In this document: piece by piece, positions 5,874 through 6,167 of the stretch
Position numbering within the stretch: the first letter of the stretch is position 1
Layout: every line of letters begins with the position of its first letter
Source: Lachnospiraceae bacterium
GTDB taxonomy: Bacteria; Bacillota; Clostridia; Lachnospirales; Lachnospiraceae
Direction: 5' to 3'
Assembly (NCBI GenBank): GCA_017463035.1
Contig: JAFTPY010000197.1
Span: 1-6,167, forward strand
DNA length: 6,167 nt
Position numbers and translations under genes: made by a program
Notes under the pieces: generated by a model
What the model was told of the DNA's origin: nothing
The model's input: only the letters and a program-made list of their open reading frames with translations
Database searches by the model: none

Positions 5874-6167
5874 ATGAGAAGCAGATTTGATGAGCAGCTT
5901 AGCCTGCTGAACAGAAAGATGATTGAGATGGGGGCACGATGCGAAGAAATCATTGCCTATGTAGCAAAGGTATTACTGGACGGAGATGTCCGTGGTGCAC
6001 GAGAAGTGAAAGTACAGGGGCGCGAAATCGATCAAATGGAACGTGAGATTGAATCGATATGTTTAAAACTTCTTCTTCAGCAGCAGCCTGTGGCGAAAGA
6101 CCTCCGTTCGATTTCCGCTGCACTGAAAATGATTACCGATATGGAAAGAATCGGCGATCAGGCAGAG
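5874..6167 (+). CDS. phoU: Phosphate transport regulator PhoU, N-terminal part (cut by window end)
   Basis: The first 98 codons of PhoU are present, without a stop before the window ends; a full protein would be about 215-220 residues. PhoU is a peripheral helical-bundle protein that restrains Pst uptake and helps pass Pi status to the PhoR-type sensor kinase. The visible half is one three-helix PhoU repeat: MRSRFDEQLSLLNRKM at the start, a helix around REIDQMEREIE (51-61), then QQPVAKDLR and the metal-binding motif DMERIGDQAE (89-98) at the very end. It belongs to the pst operon, 4 nt after pstB. No good ribosome site stands at the usual distance; the nearest purine stretch, AAGG at 5857-5860, is 13 nt away inside pstB. 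Translation therefore probably depends on coupling to pstB, which could keep PhoU levels low. The motif resembles the tail of the cotransporter upstream. Confidence 0.95.
   Translation, partial: MRSRFDEQLSLLNRKMIEMGARCEEIIAYVAKVLLDGDVRGAREVKVQGREIDQMEREIESICLKLLLQQQPVAKDLRSISAALKMITDMERIGDQAE

Noticed and set aside
5216..5953. A 245-codon open frame on the minus strand.
   Set aside because: It lies entirely antisense to pstB and phoU, has low-complexity composition, no recognisable family and no ribosome site or promoter I could support; it is a by-product of pstB codon bias.

Overview
The window is a chromosomal segment from a low-to-moderate GC Gram-positive anaerobe, most likely a clostridium of the Lachnospiraceae type. 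The evidence is the C-terminal sequence of EF-Tu, the A-rich GGAG-type ribosome binding sites, the PstS lipoprotein with a Gram-positive style lipobox, the Na/Pi cotransporter with a fused PhoU-like tail, and TTTTACA-type Pho boxes. The family-level placement is an inference from recognised protein style; no database search was possible. All genes lie on the + strand.

Layout: (1) 2-319 is the 3' end of tuf (EF-Tu domain 3), closed by a strong Rho-independent terminator (361-398). (2) 399-597 is non-coding. It holds two tandem hairpins without T-tracts (407-429 and 433-456) and then an array of TTTTACA half-sites (484-549) that looks like a PhoP/PhoB-type operator and promoter. (3) 598-2346 encodes a Na+/phosphate cotransporter of the NptA/YjbB type with a C-terminal PhoU-like domain. 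Its reading frame is broken after 40 codons by an in-frame TAA (718-720), with perfect homology resuming at the next codon. (4) 2368-2400 is a terminator. It directly abuts a second Pho-box promoter (2402-2457) whose half-site spacing is identical to that in front of the cotransporter. (5) 2501 to the end of the window is the high-affinity phosphate operon pstS-pstC-pstA-pstB-phoU. The pstS-pstC gap carries a hairpin, pstC/pstA are 1 nt apart, pstA/pstB overlap by ATGA, and phoU is cut by the window end after 98 codons.

Together the genes form a phosphate-starvation locus. PstS captures phosphate outside the membrane, PstC and PstA form the channel, PstB hydrolyses ATP, and PhoU restrains uptake and signals Pi status to the sensor kinase (no kinase or regulator gene is present in the window). 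The Na+-coupled cotransporter gives a second Pi route and carries its own PhoU-like regulatory tail. The matching promoters suggest that both transcription units answer to the same Pho response regulator.

Most of the window is a well-known system. The points that merit a second look are the premature stop in the cotransporter, the shared 11/23-nt half-site geometry of the two promoters, the extra inverted half-sites in the first promoter, the tandem hairpins after tuf, and the pstS-pstC hairpin. I found no mobile element, CRISPR array, tRNA or rRNA.
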